Assembly (NCBI GenBank): GCA_008694505.1
Contig: VZDJ01004378.1
Location: 20,166,239-20,230,238, forward strand
Direction of reading: 5' to 3'
DNA length: 64,000 bases
DNA from: Cyanoderma ruficeps
Lineage: Eukaryota; Chordata; Aves; Passeriformes; Timaliidae
The translations under genes and the position numbers were made by a program. The notes beneath the pieces are model-generated. The model did no database searches and was not told where the DNA came from. It worked only from the letters and a program-made list of their open reading frames with translations. Shown in pieces: positions 1 through 14,962 of the stretch. Position 1 is the stretch's first letter. Every line of letters begins with the position of its first letter.

Positions 1-3000
1 TCCCATTACCACTGTTTCTGAAGATCCTAGAAATAGTCAGGGGTCTTTCCACCAAAGCATGTTATTAATATCTGAGTACTGCCTATTCTTTTAACAATTT
101 GAGCACCAAGCTGAGAAGAGCCAGCACTGGCAGTTCACTTCCATCTTAGAACTTATCAAAATCCCAGCAGGAGAAACTTCAGAGCAGACAAGAAAGAGCC
201 TGAATGAAACCATGCAGATAGAGCACTTGGAGGAGAGGCACAGGAGATGCTCAGAGCCTTGGCCTTTGCTCTCTGGGTTGGTTATTGTTATTATCTGATG
301 GAAATCTCATGTAAAATACATGCAGTTTCCAGGAAGCTGTCTTCTCACAGTTGAGTGTCCTTATCACAGGGTCAGGTTTTACTTGATCTTCACTTCAGCT
401 GATCGCAGTTTTTGTCTGCAGTGAAGCACAGGTGGCTGGAGAGGAGAGTGCTGTGTGATAGTCCTCTGTGTTACAGGAGATCTCATTTCATTGCTATGAA
501 AACTGAATACATCTGAAGCCTACACCTAATTCAGGAATCAGGTCTTCAGCCACAGTCTTGACCTTAGCTGTTTTGCAAGGATCTTTCTGAGCAACTGGAG
601 GGCAACTTGTGCTTGTCTGGGTGAACCTTAGTAGGAAGAGAATTTTGGGTAGTGGAAAGCACTTGTCCTTTCAGGACACACTCCCAATTGTCTCATTGAT
701 AAAATTCAGAGACTTCTTGTTTCATTGAAATTTTCCAAGTGCATTATTTTTTTTTCTCTTCTTTCTGCGATTTATTCACTAATGCAACACAGCATTTTTT
801 GCCTCAAGCATCTACATACTCTGAAGATGGGGAAACTATTAGTCACTTCAATACTAAGTAAATACTGTGCAAAATGAATCCAGGCTGGCCAACGTCTGCC
901 AAACGCAGGTCTGTATTCATAATGTTATATATCTGGATTTGACACAAAATGAAATTGTACTTATTAAAAAAAAAGAAAAAGAAACCCAACGAAATATTAT
1001 ACCATTTTGCATCTTTTAAAAAGCCAATTTTTTGTTAGAAATGGTGTACATTAAAACAGAAAGCTATTTTATGGTGTTCTATAACTGTCTTAAAGAGCAC
1101 TATGGAATTAGTGTCAGTGAAGGATAATAAAAGTTAAAATGGGGAAATTCTTTTACTTATTTGTGTTTCACCTCTCTTGTTTTTTAGAAAGCACTGGTTT
1201 CATAAAAACATCGTTCTTTTTAATGCCCAGTGCTGCAAGTGCTTCTGAACTCCTTGACATTTATGCTTTTATCAGATAGTTTTTTCCTTCATGTTGCTTA
1301 TATTTCTCTGTGGGAGTGGCAAAAAAAAGTCTGCCAGGAATTGAAAGGAAATGTGCCCTGAAAGCTTCACCAAGTGTGGTATCAGTTTAGATGTCTCAAA
1401 TAACATAATCTTTTGGCTGGAAATATGGCATGGAATCAGAAGTACTTTTCTGTTTTAGGGGAGAGCTCATGTGATTTTTCTGTAACCTGTTGACTGCTGG
1501 TTTGGTCACTGTCCTGTGGGTTTGTGTGCTCTGGGACTGACACAGAGTGGCCACAAGTCTCATGACTTGTCACTTGCTTCCAGCTCTCAATATTTACTGT
1601 GTATGAGCAGAGCAGGAGAGGATGTGAAATCAAGACAGTAGCTGTCATTTTAGTAGTAAACAAAGGTAATAGAAACAATTAGGCATCACAAAAGAGTAAT
1701 TATCAACTTGAACAAAATTTTTACCATGGTGCTTTACAATCAATCAATCAGAAAAGAGCAAAGAGCTATTTTAGCAGAGGTGCCAACATTCTACAGCAAT
1801 TCTCTTGATGGAAGTAATCATACATGACAGAATGAATAAAGAAATAAGGAAAAGGTTAAGAAGACTAGGATGTTAAATTTATGTTAAAATTAGCATCAAC
1901 AACAACCGTGAAGGTAAATGGCATCAACTCAGAAGCCCCAAACTTCCAATGTCCTGTCCCCCAATCAACACGTTTTATGCTGATGTGTGTATAAATGGAT
2001 GAACACATTATAGATCTTGAATAACCCCCTTCTTCTCTGTTTAGCTTAATTAAAACACATGAGCACATTAACAAAGATGCCTGCTGTCATGGAAGCATAA
2101 CAAACCTTGAGCAAGAATTGAATAATAACTAAGCATAATGAGCCATAAATATTTTCTTTGATAAAAGTAAAAGATATATAATTATTACAGTGTAGAAAAA
2201 AACCAAATATTTTAATAAGTGAAATAAAACTTGCTATTGCCGGGAAAAGGGTGGTTTTTTTTAAAGAAATACAAATTATTGATGAGCTTTGAGATGGTAT
2301 TCATTTTTTTGATTAGTTTTTGTTGATATACCTCAGGGTTTATCGTTAACTAAGCTCAGAACATATGGTCTGAATATTTGCTGACATGGTTCTATTCATT
2401 TCAAGTATTTTTTTTAACAGCCATATGCCAATTCTGCTGAGAATGAAGAAGTGAATTATGATAAAGTTCTGTTATTTTTCCTGGAGGACTCAGCTTGTTT
2501 ACAGCCTGATAATGTACAGTTATGCCAAACTACTTTAGTTTACAGGGCCTATTTCAACCTCTATAAAACAGAGCATCACTAGGAGAACAGTGCAAAGTTT
2601 AGCAAAGGAGAGTAAAGTTAATGTGTATTTACAAGACTAAGTGCAGCAAGTATTTAGTCTTTCACAGTACAGCTTTAGGTGCTGGTTTTAAAGTCTTCAC
2701 ATGTACAACTTGTCAGAGGTGGTATGAGTCTCTGTAGAATATATTTATCTTGCATTACTTTGTTGCCCCTTCAGGGCCCTGTACAAGTAATGCAGAGTTC
2801 CCTTGAGTTTCTTGGACTTGCTGTTGAAAGCCACTGCTTAGAAAACTAAGACAAACACTTCAGAAAGAAAAATATGTCTACCAAGAACTGAAGCTATTTT
2901 CTATACTATAAACAATGGTAATATTAGTATTTATATAATTTCAAGATGAAGAGAAGGTTTTAGACCCAAATTATATGGTCACATCAAGATATTTAAGCTT

Positions 3001-6000
3001 ATGAAAGTCATTTTAGAGTGACCTGCACTATTATATCTACATCAGCTCTCAAATACAAAATAATTTAGTGCTGGCAAAAGTGAGGCAATGTTAAAAAAAA
3101 GGATCAGTCTCCTCCTACACAGTAACAGATGGGGCACAATGTGTATTCCTGTGGAGATTCCACACCTGAGTAATGGGTTAACTACAGACAAGCAAAGTAT
3201 GGGAAAACCTGGTTGAAAACAAATAAATATCAATCAGAAAACACACTTTGTTCACATTGTTTGAAAACTGTGATAAGTTGCTTGTTTAAGCAAGGATTTC
3301 AAAGCATGCTAGTGGACAACCTCCAGTCAGATGGAATGTAGCCTTTGTGGTAGGACCTTTGCATACAAGGCTTATGCTCAGAAGTGGTCGACTCAGAAAC
3401 ACACACTGCATAGCTCTTGAGGGTTTCAGTGTTGCCACTGCAGTTTAGAAAGAGTTGGAGGGTAAATTTCTCAGAAATGCTTTCCGGCACATATAGTTTC
3501 CATTGTTCTTGGATACAAAACAGATGGATTCTCAATAAGGAGTATTGTAATATTTTACACCTAATTCTTGACCTCACCTATACAAATACTATTGTGTTTT
3601 AGTTAATTACCTTTGTTAGTACTATAGATATGTGACTAGATGGTTAAGAATTAGAAACCTCTACTTAATGAAATTTATGTGAGGAGATGCAGGAATCTGA
3701 TATGAAGGTCTGTAGTCTGAAACTTTTTGCTGATTATACTAAATAAATAAATATCTTCTATATTCTTCATATTAATGGTGCATAACATTAGGTTTTGATT
3801 AGCCTTAATGAGATTTACTTCATGTCTGCAACAGTGTTCAAATTACATCAAAATTACAGAAATGGAATAAAATGAAAATACTCTCCTTCAATTTGGTTGA
3901 ACTAGCCTTAATTTATGTTATTATGCAGCCCATTGAGCTCTTTGAAGAACATCCAAGCTGTTTCCACACTTATTTTTATAGGAATATGGTTTAAATAAAA
4001 GAGCTATCAGAACTGTTCTTGTATTCAGCCACATACATTGTCATTACTGGCAGAAAATAGTCCCATTCCTTTAAAATTGGAAATGTTTGTGAAATATCAC
4101 AGGTTTCAGCCACACTTCTCTGTGAATTTTAATTAACATGATATGTTTAGTGAGCTGCCCTGAAGTTTTTTGCCTCGTTTTTATTATGAGTATTTCCAGT
4201 TCCTACTTTAGGATTCAAAACCATGATATAAGGGTTTTTCTAGGAGTTTTATGAGTTTTCTGCATCAATCCTCACTTTTTACTCTTTTGGTTATTTCATA
4301 TTACACTGTTACTTGAAGTTTGAGCTGATCATTGTCTATTTTGCAAGATACAGTCAAATGGGGAGAAGAACATAGCCCAAACTTGTCTTTAGAGTTAGAA
4401 TCGAAAAGAAAGAAAAAGCTCAAAAATTCCCCCTCGAAACTCAGCAGACAAACAGTAGGCCAACATTAATGCTAGAGTCCCATGGCAGCCTAACCACAAA
4501 ATCAGCAAGGGGCTCTACTCTCCTGACTTGCAGATTGGATCCAGCACACTAGCATGTTTTTGCAGAGGCCCCACAGGCACTGGCAGGGGTCGATATCTGA
4601 GCGAGCTGGTCGTGGTTCTGGTACCCCAATTTTTCAGTCACCTTGTCTCTTCATTTCCCACAATTATGTTCCCTCTGGCTCCTGACCAAGGTGCCTGTTA
4701 GCTGCACATGAAAGCAATCCCAGGTCCCTGGCTATTCTGTCAGATGAGAGGGGTTGTTTGCTCTAGGTTGCCTGACAGGTGTACCCCTAAGTTTGATGGT
4801 GAAAGGGCTGGGAGAACTTAGAACTTGATCTTGGAGACATCAGATCTGGTAGACATTGAGTTTGAGAAAGTCTGGTGGGTCATGGTCTAAGGAACAGGAT
4901 TTTTAAACATACTTCCAGGCAGCAACTTTGAGATTGCTCTATTATAGGTAAGACCGGGAGGATCATTTAAATTATCTTCTCCCTCACACATTACACAGTG
5001 CGGTTTATAATGTGCGCACCCTTGATATTCAATTGGGGGATAAATTTCTCCAAGACAAATTCCTTGAAAATATCTTTTCCATTCAAATAAATTTCTATTT
5101 TGTTTTATTTCTTGAAAACACAGCTACATTTTCAGTAAAAGTAATTTTTTTATTATACCTTTGATACAGTTATATTGGATAACTGAAAAGCAGACCTAAA
5201 ACTACATTTCACATAGAAAAATCAAATATTTTCAGCAACAGTTACATTCTCCTTAGAATTCTTCCTTAAATTAAACCATATTTTTAGCCTTGAAAGCTTT
5301 TGTAGAGAAAACATTTTCATCAGCTTTGCCTGCACACAGGAATTTTGGAAGAGCAGACTGGTTTACACTGAAAGGAACATCTGCCCCCATACGGAGTATG
5401 GCAACCTGTGAGTCCATGTAAGCACTGATGTAGCCAGCACAGTGGGGAAGATGACAGATGTGCCAAGTTGTTAACAGGAATACATTGATCCAAATTGCCT
5501 GCTAAGGGGCAACAACTATTATTTCAGTCCACAGGCAGCAAGAGACTGAACTGAAACTGTGGCCTTTCAGTTAATTATAGACCAATTACTTTGTCTTCAG
5601 ATACAGAAGGGTGGATTTCAGCCACGGTATATTCTTTGGATATTAACGAAACATCAGCTTCTTGCTTTAATTATATATAGCATTCAGTTAAGATTCACTT
5701 TCACTAGAATTGCTAGATGCTTTTTTCTTAAAATTCACTGTCATAGACTTTAGTGCTGTCTTGAAGTGTCCTAACTTCACTGCTGGGAACCTGGGAAGTT
5801 CACTGAGGTGTTACAGCAGATTTACTCTTAGCAGATAGGGAACTATTGCCAGTGTGGAATTACTGAATTTTTGTTGCTAAAAGCAAATCCTAATCCATTA
5901 AAGACAATGAAATTTAACCAAAAATTATTTATTCTCATAGCTATTTTCCAAATCAAAAAGATTATTTGCTCTATACAGCTGTCTGCGTACCTCTGTCCTA

Positions 6001-6210
6001 CCTTAAGATATGACCACTGCAGTTTTTTTAATTTTTCAATAATTATCTGTAATTTTTTTGTCTAAAGAATCTTGTTTTATGGTAGATAGGATGAAGCACA
6101 CATTGCCCAAAATGTGATCAATAATCAAAGCAGGTTGCATTATTTAGACTTGTTTAAATTCCATTTCAATATAAATAACATATTAAATCGTTAGTATGGT
6201 CAAGTAGTGA
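1..6210. other. Non-genic stretch
   Basis: No exon, RNA gene or well-defined repeat was recognised apart from the GC-elevated segment at 4430-4800. The DNA is AT-rich, with scattered short A and T runs. Open frames are below 100 codons on both strands and resemble no known protein. Confidence 0.6.
4430..4800. repeat. GC-elevated segment, possible decayed repeat of unknown class
   Basis: This stretch is visibly richer in G and C than its flanks, with blocks such as 'gaggccccacaggcactggc', 'gatatctgagcgagctggtc' and 'ctggctcctgaccaaggtgc'. It has no coding frame of note. The texture suggests an old insertion, perhaps an LTR, but no terminal motif or duplication could be found. Class unknown. 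Confidence 0.25.
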
Positions 6211-6379
6211 CACTGGTTGTTCAGAGAAATCATGGAGTCACCAGCCTTGGAGATACGAAAAACTTAACTGTACATGGCACCAGAACAAACTCTTCTAGTT
6301 TGACCCTGCTTTGGACAGAGCGTTGGACTAAAAGGTCTCCTGAGGTCCCTTCCATCTCAATAATTTGGTGATTGTGTGA
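6211..6379 (+). mobile_element. CR1 LINE 3' end, diverged
   Basis: Recognisable CR1 blocks occur in order: 'cactggttgttcagagaaat', 'catggagtcaccagccttgg', 'ctagtttgaccctgctttgg', 'gcgttggactaaaaggtctc' and 'gaggtcccttccatctcaat', ending 'gtgattgtgtga'. This is the sense orientation of the CR1 3' terminus. It is more diverged than the copy at 60.4 kb and lacks everything upstream of the last ~170 bases. Confidence 0.88.
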
Positions 6380-9300
6380 AGTTTTAGAATTGTAGGCCAC
6401 TGCCTCTTTCATATAACTTCATTCACTGATACAATTCTTCATTATGAAAGCGCTATAAAGTTTGATAACTAGCAGAATAAAAGATAGGCATTTCTAAGCT
6501 CAGTAATTTCATGCACTGTCTCCTCCTCATGGCTGTCTCAGCATGTTTAGTCAGTTCAATTTAATTTTGAATAGCTTGATTTATTATCCTGTGCTAAAAC
6601 ATAGGATCTTTCTATTCCCTTGTTCATACTTGCCTGGCTAGACTGTCATCCCAAAGTGGTTCTTCACATAAAAATCTGGGAAAATGAGTGTTTTTAAATG
6701 CTGTTTATAGATACTGTTTTATTAGCCTTTCAGTACACCATTATGGTCAATTGTGAAATCAAGAAATTTCAGGTTTGTTTGTGTTGTTGTTTTGGGTTTT
6801 TTCTTTATTTGCTTGTGAGGTTCTTGGGGGTTTGTTGTTTGTTTGTTTGTTTGTTTTGTAAATAGAAAGATCTCTCATTTTAAACAGGTGACATTGCTGT
6901 TCTTCCCTTGCAGCTACTGCTGCTAGGCAGATGTCAATAAATGAATGTGTGAAACTAGCATAATATAACATCTTTATGTTCATTAGAGCAATGTGGGAAG
7001 CAGCAGTACAGGTGTTCAAGTTACTAAACATCTGCGTACTTGGTGACACTAAAGATTGGGGACACTGAGAATTTAGCCAAATGGTGCTTAATTTTAATTA
7101 AATTTTGCCTTTTCATCTTCTGTCAGAGACTGGTTCTAGAAGTTCCAGTCAGCCACTCATGTTTGGAGAAAACTGGAAAAAATCTTTTATTTTTAGAATT
7201 GAAATAATTTAGATGCTTCATTTTAAAATATGTAATTTAAAATATTTTTCATTTTAAAAGTGATTTAAAATATGGTGGTAATGTGATCTTTGTGTTGAAC
7301 ATGTTACTTTTTTGTAGTTGTTCAAACCTGTCCAGATCATAGAGATTAATAAGTCTTTGAAGATTGTCATTGATCAGACACGTTCAGTAAAGGCTTCTGT
7401 GGCCTGTTCTGTGCTGGCACAAGTTTTTGTCTGGAAGACTTGGACATGTCCAAGTCTTGGCACAGGAACTGTTTGCCAGAGTGACTGTGGTTTTCGACCC
7501 AGGCAGGTAAAGCAGAATTTTCCTGAAGTGTTAGTGTTTTGTGGAGGCCGTAAAGTACTCTCCAAGGTCAGGCAACCAATCATTCCTGAATTCTCAACCA
7601 TTATCCTGTTCCTCCCTCTGCTAAAGCAGGAGTTTGCTTTAGTTAGAAGGTTTGGATAAGGGATGGGAAGACTGGAACCAAAAGGTAGGACAATGGGAAG
7701 AAAACAAACTGTGAGGGGGATTTCGATGGAAGGGTTCAGAAATCAGCAGAAGAGATTAGTAAAATCTGGATTGGTTTTGAGTGGGAAGGAGAGAGCTGAG
7801 AGCCAGCCACTGGTGAGAGCCATGGAGATCACAGAAACCTAGAGGAAGGGGAAGCAGAGCACTGCTTCACAGAATTTCTTATTCCCTAGTCCCCTATACA
7901 TTGCCTACATGTATGTCCAGAGTAAATTGTGGTTACAAAGGATGCCTTTTTCTTTATTTGCATTGCACATGTACATCTATGTTGTCTTCTTTTCAGAATT
8001 GCAACACTCTTTTTTTCTCATGTCTGTTTAATAGACAGCAATTCTGTGTTCAAAGTATATTTTTTTTTTTGGTATGGAGAGCAATCACTAAAGATGACGC
8101 AAAAGAAAAATACTGAGTCCCTTTTACCCTTTGAAGCTTTCTTGGGTCTCTATATATTTTGCCTTTCAGGAAAACTCTGGCAATGTTTCTGCAAGATGAG
8201 ATTTGTGTCTTTGTTGTGATTTTTCTGGATACTTACTTTCCCAATGCATCTTTGAAATGTCATTACTTTGCAGAGGCAACCACTGCCCTTTTAAATGGTT
8301 CTATTAAAATAAATTTGAGGTGCCCTGAAGCTTTCTCAGACAAATCCCAGCAATAAAAATTTGAGCTCCTTTAGTGAATGATTGATTTGGTAGACCTACC
8401 ATTCAAAATGACAAAATTTTTTTGTTATTTTTTTTATTTTTCCTTCTGCTTTTAAGCAACACGAGTAAATACTTGTTGTTTTCTTTTTCTTGTATCTTTT
8501 TTATTATTTCAGAGAAGTAAATTTAAAATAAAATTAAATAATTTAAAATGTCAAAGAGATTGCCTTGGTATAACCTTTATGTTAAGCACCCTTTTGGTTT
8601 CTTAAGTTACAATACTAGCAATGAAAGTCAGAGTATGACTTGATTGAAAAGGGGAGCTCTAACAACAGCTTTATTCATGGTTCTGCATTATTAATATGTA
8701 GGATTACTTGTAATTATTTGTATTATTTCCCTTTCTGCTCCACAGACATAGCTATTCTAAAAAATTTTGTGGGGAAGCTATCCTTCTCTAAAGTCAAGGC
8801 TTTCAAAGCTGGCTTTTAAAAGGTCACTAAGAGATTCTAGTTTCTCAGAGGATCTATTATTCCTCCCTTCCCCCCTCCACCCTCTCCATTTTTTTTGGAT
8901 CCTCATACAAATATGGAAGAAGAAAGGGAATTAATTTGGATCCCTACCATGTGAAATTTAATGTAATTGAAGACAAACCCAATACTTTTTATAACTGTTG
9001 ACATTAATGGAAACATAGAATGAATTTTTCCAGAACCTCTGTGTTCAATTTCCTTTTCCTTATAAAAAAAAAAAAAATTGGTTTTCAGATGGTTGATGAT
9101 ACCCAGTTATGAACAGCATGTATCAAAAATATTACTCTTTAAATAAGACCAATAACCAAAGTAGTCAGATTTATTCTGATACTTTTCAGGTAAATTTCAG
9201 TTTCGTAAGATATTTAATTCTGTAGCTTTTTAACAGATAGATAATTGAATTTCACTGCTTGAGCACCTAACAAACAACTTTACTGGGAAATGTACTAATA

Positions 9301-12300
9301 GGAACGCATATTTGTAGGCACTGATCTGAATACATCATTTAGTGTTTTCCTTGACTCAAATGGTAACTGTGGAAAGCAAATCTAATTTGGCATGAAATTT
9401 CAATAGTCTCACCTAAAATATTATTGGAAGAAATATCATGGCACCAAGCAGCATACATTTTATTTACATACAACTGAAACTCTCATAAGTCATCAAGCAA
9501 AATTTATTTTTCTTTCAGAATGCTTTCTAAGTGCTTCATATATGAGAGTACTTATTAATTTTGGATAGATACTAGGAAAAAGTATCCCAGAAAAATGTGC
9601 AAGTAATAGAAGTCTTCATATGTTCTCTTTTTTCTCTTTTTTCTTTGCACCAAAGAATTTAGATTCAAGATTTGAGCAGAAGTAATAGTTAATTATGGTA
9701 ATAGTTTGAAGATTATTACAAAGCTAGTCATTCACCTGCTAAAGCCATCACCTCTTTCATCTCTGTTGCAACAGCTTTTTGATGTTTATTACAGACTTTG
9801 AAATAATTTTTTTGAATATTACAAATCACTTCATATATTGCACATAGAAAAGCTGCTGTGATCGCTGCAGAGATTTAAATTTCTCTTTTTAGTTTATGCT
9901 TATATTTACTTAAAACTAAGGTGTTAATGCCACTTGAAAAGAAAAATATTGGCTTAGCTGAAGCCTGCCTCTTCTTCTGCGTGAGACAAATCTGACTCCA
10001 TCTGGTAAATGTCAAGGCTGTCATGGAGTAAAGACAATCCAAAGGAGAGTGAAAGATGCAGCCATGCTCCCTCTCCCTGCAATTCTAATTGCATGTCTGT
10101 GTGTCCTTGTATTTTTTAAGCATCTGCCTCAAGGCTGACATGACGAGAATGTTGTTTTCACCTTATCCACCAATATATCTAAATATATTCTTGGCGATTT
10201 TTTTTTAAATAAAAATAAAAGAAACCCCCAACATTCCTGTCACTGGAAGGTTAGAAATGTTTTAAAATCAGCTGCATCTTTTAACTCTTGTGCACTGTGT
10301 GGATCCCATCCCAGTGGGAAGAGCTGATGAAAAACAGAGAAAATTGGCAAGAAATTTACAAGCCTAATGCGATGAAGGATAGATATGTGCATACTATATA
10401 ACATGAGATGACTTGGGCATGGCAGGCTGCCCATTATACTATTGTTCCTCTTCCCTTCTCCAACCTCTATTTTGATGATCAATGGAGATTTGAGAATGAA
10501 CTTTAGAATCTGTGAAACAGGTTCTCTGAATACCAAAGTGCCTTCTCTTGCACAAAGCACGCATCTTGAGTCACAAGAATATCTCTGCAAAGATAGAAAA
10601 ATATTGCTGGAAAGAGTCACTCCTTGGTTTGGTATTCTGCATAGGAATAGTAAGAAAGAATTACTTCTTCCCCACGTACTTTTAATATAGACCTTTGTTC
10701 CTTTATTGAATATGTACCCAGATGTGTATTCCAAATGACCTTACTGGAAGAAGGTCCACAGGCATTTGAGACTTTAAATGGTAACAGGGATTTTGATGAC
10801 AGCCCATTGCTGCAATTGCTGGAGCAGATGTCTCGGTAGGCACCTTTTTCCACTCTATATAGTAACTCAAAATAATGTTTCAATACCCCATCTCATGGTG
10901 GAGAAAGAGAGTTTGTCTCTTGGATATTGATTGGCTTGTCTAATAACCCTCCTCATATATGTTTTTGTGGAAATGTATTGGAGATAACGTAATTTTTTAC
11001 ATAATCTTGGGTAAAATACCAAGTTAACTGTCTCAGAAAGTAATGGACTTGGATGCGTAATTACCTTGTAAAACCTTGAGCCATTTTTATAAATCATAAT
11101 AATTTTAGAGCTCTGACAGGCAGTAACTGACTGACAGTACTGTGTGCTGCAGCTTTGTTCCAGGCCTGTGCTGTCATTTTTCTCAGCAGTAGAAGGATAA
11201 CTTCGGGCACAAATTTGCAAAATGAGTTACCATACCCTCAGCCATTAGGTGGGCTACTGGGGCTTGAACAGACTTCCGACTTCTCGTTTTCAAAACTGAC
11301 TATTTAAAGCCAGATTGTGTCACTGCACATGATCAGGTTGATATTTAGCTGTGAAACTTAGAGTGCAGTGTGCTTGTGCTCTTAGCCCGGCATCTGTTCT
11401 ACTGTAGCCTCTGCTCAAGAAACTTGTCTTTGACTACCCTGACCCTTATAGATGTGGTACATCTTTCTTTGTAGGTTTACTAAATTTTACAAAATACTTT
11501 ATATACTAATGCTCATAAATATAATGCTATCTAAATGCTTGATTTCATCCTTGAATATAACCTTAAAAAAAAAATGAAAAAACCCACCAAAACTTCTAAA
11601 TAACATCAGTAGGAGGAAACCTTAAACTGCGAGCAAGTTAATACAGATGATTAGGGTAATTTTATGTCTCCAAAAATAATTTGTGGCTTTTAATAAACAT
11701 GGACCTAATCAAATATGACCTTCAAAATGTATTTAATAGTTTGTATTTTTCAGCTAATTTTGTTTACTAACATCTTCTAATTGGGAAGATGGTTTTATGT
11801 TGATTTTTTCTGGGAGATATTTATACTTGTGTTTCTTCTTCTCCAGTGCATGGATTTGTCTTTGCAATCCAACTGTGAATGTTTCTGCTGTACCAAGTGA
11901 TATAAGAAGGGAGGTAACAAAGTGGAAGGATTCAGCAGAGTGAGCTCTGGGGATCAGCACCCCAGTGGGTGGCATGTCTTTAGGGCAGCACCCAGCCAAT
12001 TTCTCATGTGGCACACCTAGACACTCAACAGATCAAACGTGCCCCTCCCCAGCAGGACAGTCCACAACCCAGGCTTGGGCCATGATGTCAACATAACACT
12101 TCAATGTTAGATTTAGAGAAAGGAAATAATGCATTTTGTTGTCTCTCTTTCTTCCCCCCCCCGCGCGCCCAGGTACTGGAAGTGCAAGATTCATGTCAAT
12201 ATTTTAAAAATACTTTGGCCATATTTTCTTCTTAAGTTGTTCTGAACTATTTAGGAGTTGTTACTGTCCTTCTTTGTTGCTACAGCAATGAGAGAAAACT

Positions 12301-14333
12301 TTGATGTATGAACATTCACTGCACTGTACAAAAATGTTATGAATCATTGCATTTATTCTGCTTCCTAGAGTACAAATGTCTTATTCAGCGTATTTCATAA
12401 CAAAATGTATTATTACATGTTTGCCTGAAGCCTGTAGTCCCACTAATAGAAAACAAAGTTCCCATACTAAAAGTTGACAGAGTTTCTGTCACAAGCAGGT
12501 TTTAAAGGGATTCATAAAGTGTCTCTACATTATTTTGTATATGTGTATGTTCTTTAATTGTGCTTTGCTCAACAGTAAAGTACTGTTAGTAATTTCTGTA
12601 TGTGATGGTGGATGGGAAGATGTCTTGAAGAACATGGTAATGAATTGACTTTGGCAATATATATGTTCTTTACAAATAAATCCTACCTCCTTTTCTTTTC
12701 ACGTAAGCAGGATCACCATGGCTTCCTAGCATTATGGTGAAACATAGCATATCACTAGATGAGTAGGGGTTAATTTAAGAGAATCCAAACCTATACACCG
12801 GAATGTATTTCATAGCCATTTGTTCTTCATCTGTATATTTGTTCTAGTGAGAAGAAGCTTCCAAATTGATAGAATTTCATTGGTAGTCTTAAGTTTACTG
12901 TGGTAGAAAAAAGTGTAGTCATCCTAAATAAGGATCAGACATCACCTAATTCTTGAATTCTTTGAAACAGAAACATCAGCTAAGACTTCAGGAGGTTTTT
13001 TTTCCATTAGGATGATACATCCAGCATACACTTTAAAGCATTGTCCCACATTTAACAATGACAAAATTTAAAAGTAACCTGTTTATGTTTTTATTTTATT
13101 TCTCTGCAGAGAAGGAAGGATTTGTAGTTATTATCTGAAACAGAAAGTGACACATATTTTATAAAAGGGACATAACTGAACTCATGAGGAATCACTTGAA
13201 GACCTAATATTTTTTACCTTCTTGAAACTCAAATCAATGTAGTATCCTTGTGTCCCTAAAGGCATTACTGTGCTCCTATCAGAGCTGTGAAACAATTGTG
13301 TTTCTGCCCACAAGGCATTACAATTCACTGCCCCCTTTTTCTTATGATTCAGTTTCTCACCTACCTGTGAATTAGGGTAGCTGAGGTGCAGGTGCACATT
13401 TGCTTCTGTCCGTTCTTGTAGAGGTGTGATAACCTCTGGCAGAGGAATGAGTAAGTCAACAGTGAGATAATGGGGGTTGTGTATTTGAGGATATGTAAAA
13501 ATAAATTACTAAAAGATCTGCTAGAATTTCCAGAAGTGTAAACCTGTCAGAGACATGAGGTAGGATGCGTTTGTGCTTGACTGTCTCACTTCTCCTGACC
13601 CAGTTTATGGTACTGACTTTTTTCTTACTATTGAATTTGATGCAATGACATTCCTGCCAGACAAATGAGTAAAAGTGTTTATAAATGACACTTTATATGC
13701 AAAACAAATCAGGATGAAAATCTTCAAGCAGAAGAAGTAAGAAAATGAAACCAGAATCAAATTTTCAAAATTCTATGAAAAAAAAAAGTAGATTCCTTTT
13801 GAATTGTTTTTACCTTCCTAAGAAGAAACTTAGTATCATACGTAGAGCATGTTAGGAATTTCCCCTATTTCTTTCTTTCCCTCACTCTTCCTTTCTTCAT
13901 CCATTCCTCCTTTCCTTGCTCACTTTTTATATCTAAGCTTTAATAATTTGATCTAAAAATGCATATTGCAGTTCAAGGCCAGTCATTTTCCTACTATTCA
14001 CAAACTAGTAAGCTATTCCATGACATAAACTATTCTAAATGATCCTTCTGCTTGATTATTTGGTTGGTTATTTAGGGGTAATATTGGAAATATTAGACTA
14101 CTTTGAGAATATAAATCATATACCACCAGACAGACAGGAGTTTGCCTTGTCCAAAAATATAAGATATATGACTCATTTTTATCTTTGGTTTTCCACTGTA
14201 AAGAATGAGTGTCAGCTTCCTGTGTAATTTTGATTTGTTTATCCAGCAGTTTTGTTTGTCCATGCAGTTTTCTCTTTGCCAGTTGTGGTCTGTATTTGGT
14301 TTCCATAAAAGGTATGTTTTCTTTGAGGCTATC
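6380..14333. other. Non-genic stretch
   Basis: AT-rich, with a (TTTG)n run at 6831 and a C8 run followed by GCGCGCCC at about 12156-12170. It includes the longest open frame of the window (10240-10734, minus), which I judge to be chance. No exon or RNA gene recognised. Confidence 0.6.
6831..6858. repeat. (TTTG)n microsatellite
   Basis: TTTGTTG followed by five TTTG-type units ending TTTTG. It is short, slightly imperfect, and lies in a T/G-rich stretch that begins about 6775. Confidence 0.9.
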
Positions 14334-14392
14334 TTTTTTTTTTTTTTTTTTTTTTTTNNNNNNNNNNNNNNNNNNNNNTTTTTTTTTTTTTT
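14334..14392. repeat. Poly-T tract interrupted by an assembly gap
   Basis: Twenty-four T (14334-14357), then 21 N (14358-14378), then 14 T (14379-14392). The true tract length is unknown. The gap is most likely a sequencing or assembly failure in the homopolymer, so any frame crossing it is meaningless. Confidence 0.95.
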
Positions 14393-14962
14393 ACTATTGC
14401 CAAAACCACAAGTGATGCACCATTACTTGGACTTTGTTCTTAATTTAAACTTGGCATAGTGTCTTTCTCTGGTGTAAAACATGAAACAAAATCCTTTCTG
14501 ACATAAAATCCAGGAGGTAACTCCTTCATTTGAGTGTGGGTTCTGTTGAATCGAGTGAGCTTTTCTACTTTTTTTGCATTGGGAAGTGGGATGTAAAGGA
14601 TGAAGCAAGAATATTTACCTGATGGTTGAATATTTACTGGGGTCAATCTGTCTTACAGAGTATATGGGGAAGGCTGTAATAAGACATGTAAAAGTTAGAA
14701 GTTGGGGTGAGGTAGTTTATTTTGACGAGGGTGTTCCATCAGAAAGTTGTACCAAACCTTTCTTCCTTTTTTTCCTAGTCTGAATGACTTTGGTGTCTTT
14801 GAGCAAACTGGAAATATGTGAAAGTGGAAAAAATTGGTTCCAGTTGCTAAAACATAAACACATGTGGGTTTGCCCAGTAGCAATGGTAATAAGAAGTTCT
14901 GATGTAAAATACTTGTTAGACTAAGATGACAGCAGTTGAGAAGGTTTCTTTTCCTTTCCCTG

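Noticed and set aside
10240..10734. Longest open frame in the window (164 codons, minus strand)
   Set aside because: No recognisable domain, no splice context or flanking gene structure, and a second frame overlaps it on the same strand. One such frame in 64 kb is plausible by chance.
14205..14459. Open frames running through the N gap at 14358-14378
   Set aside because: They consist of poly-Phe from a T run and unknown residues across the gap. Not coding.
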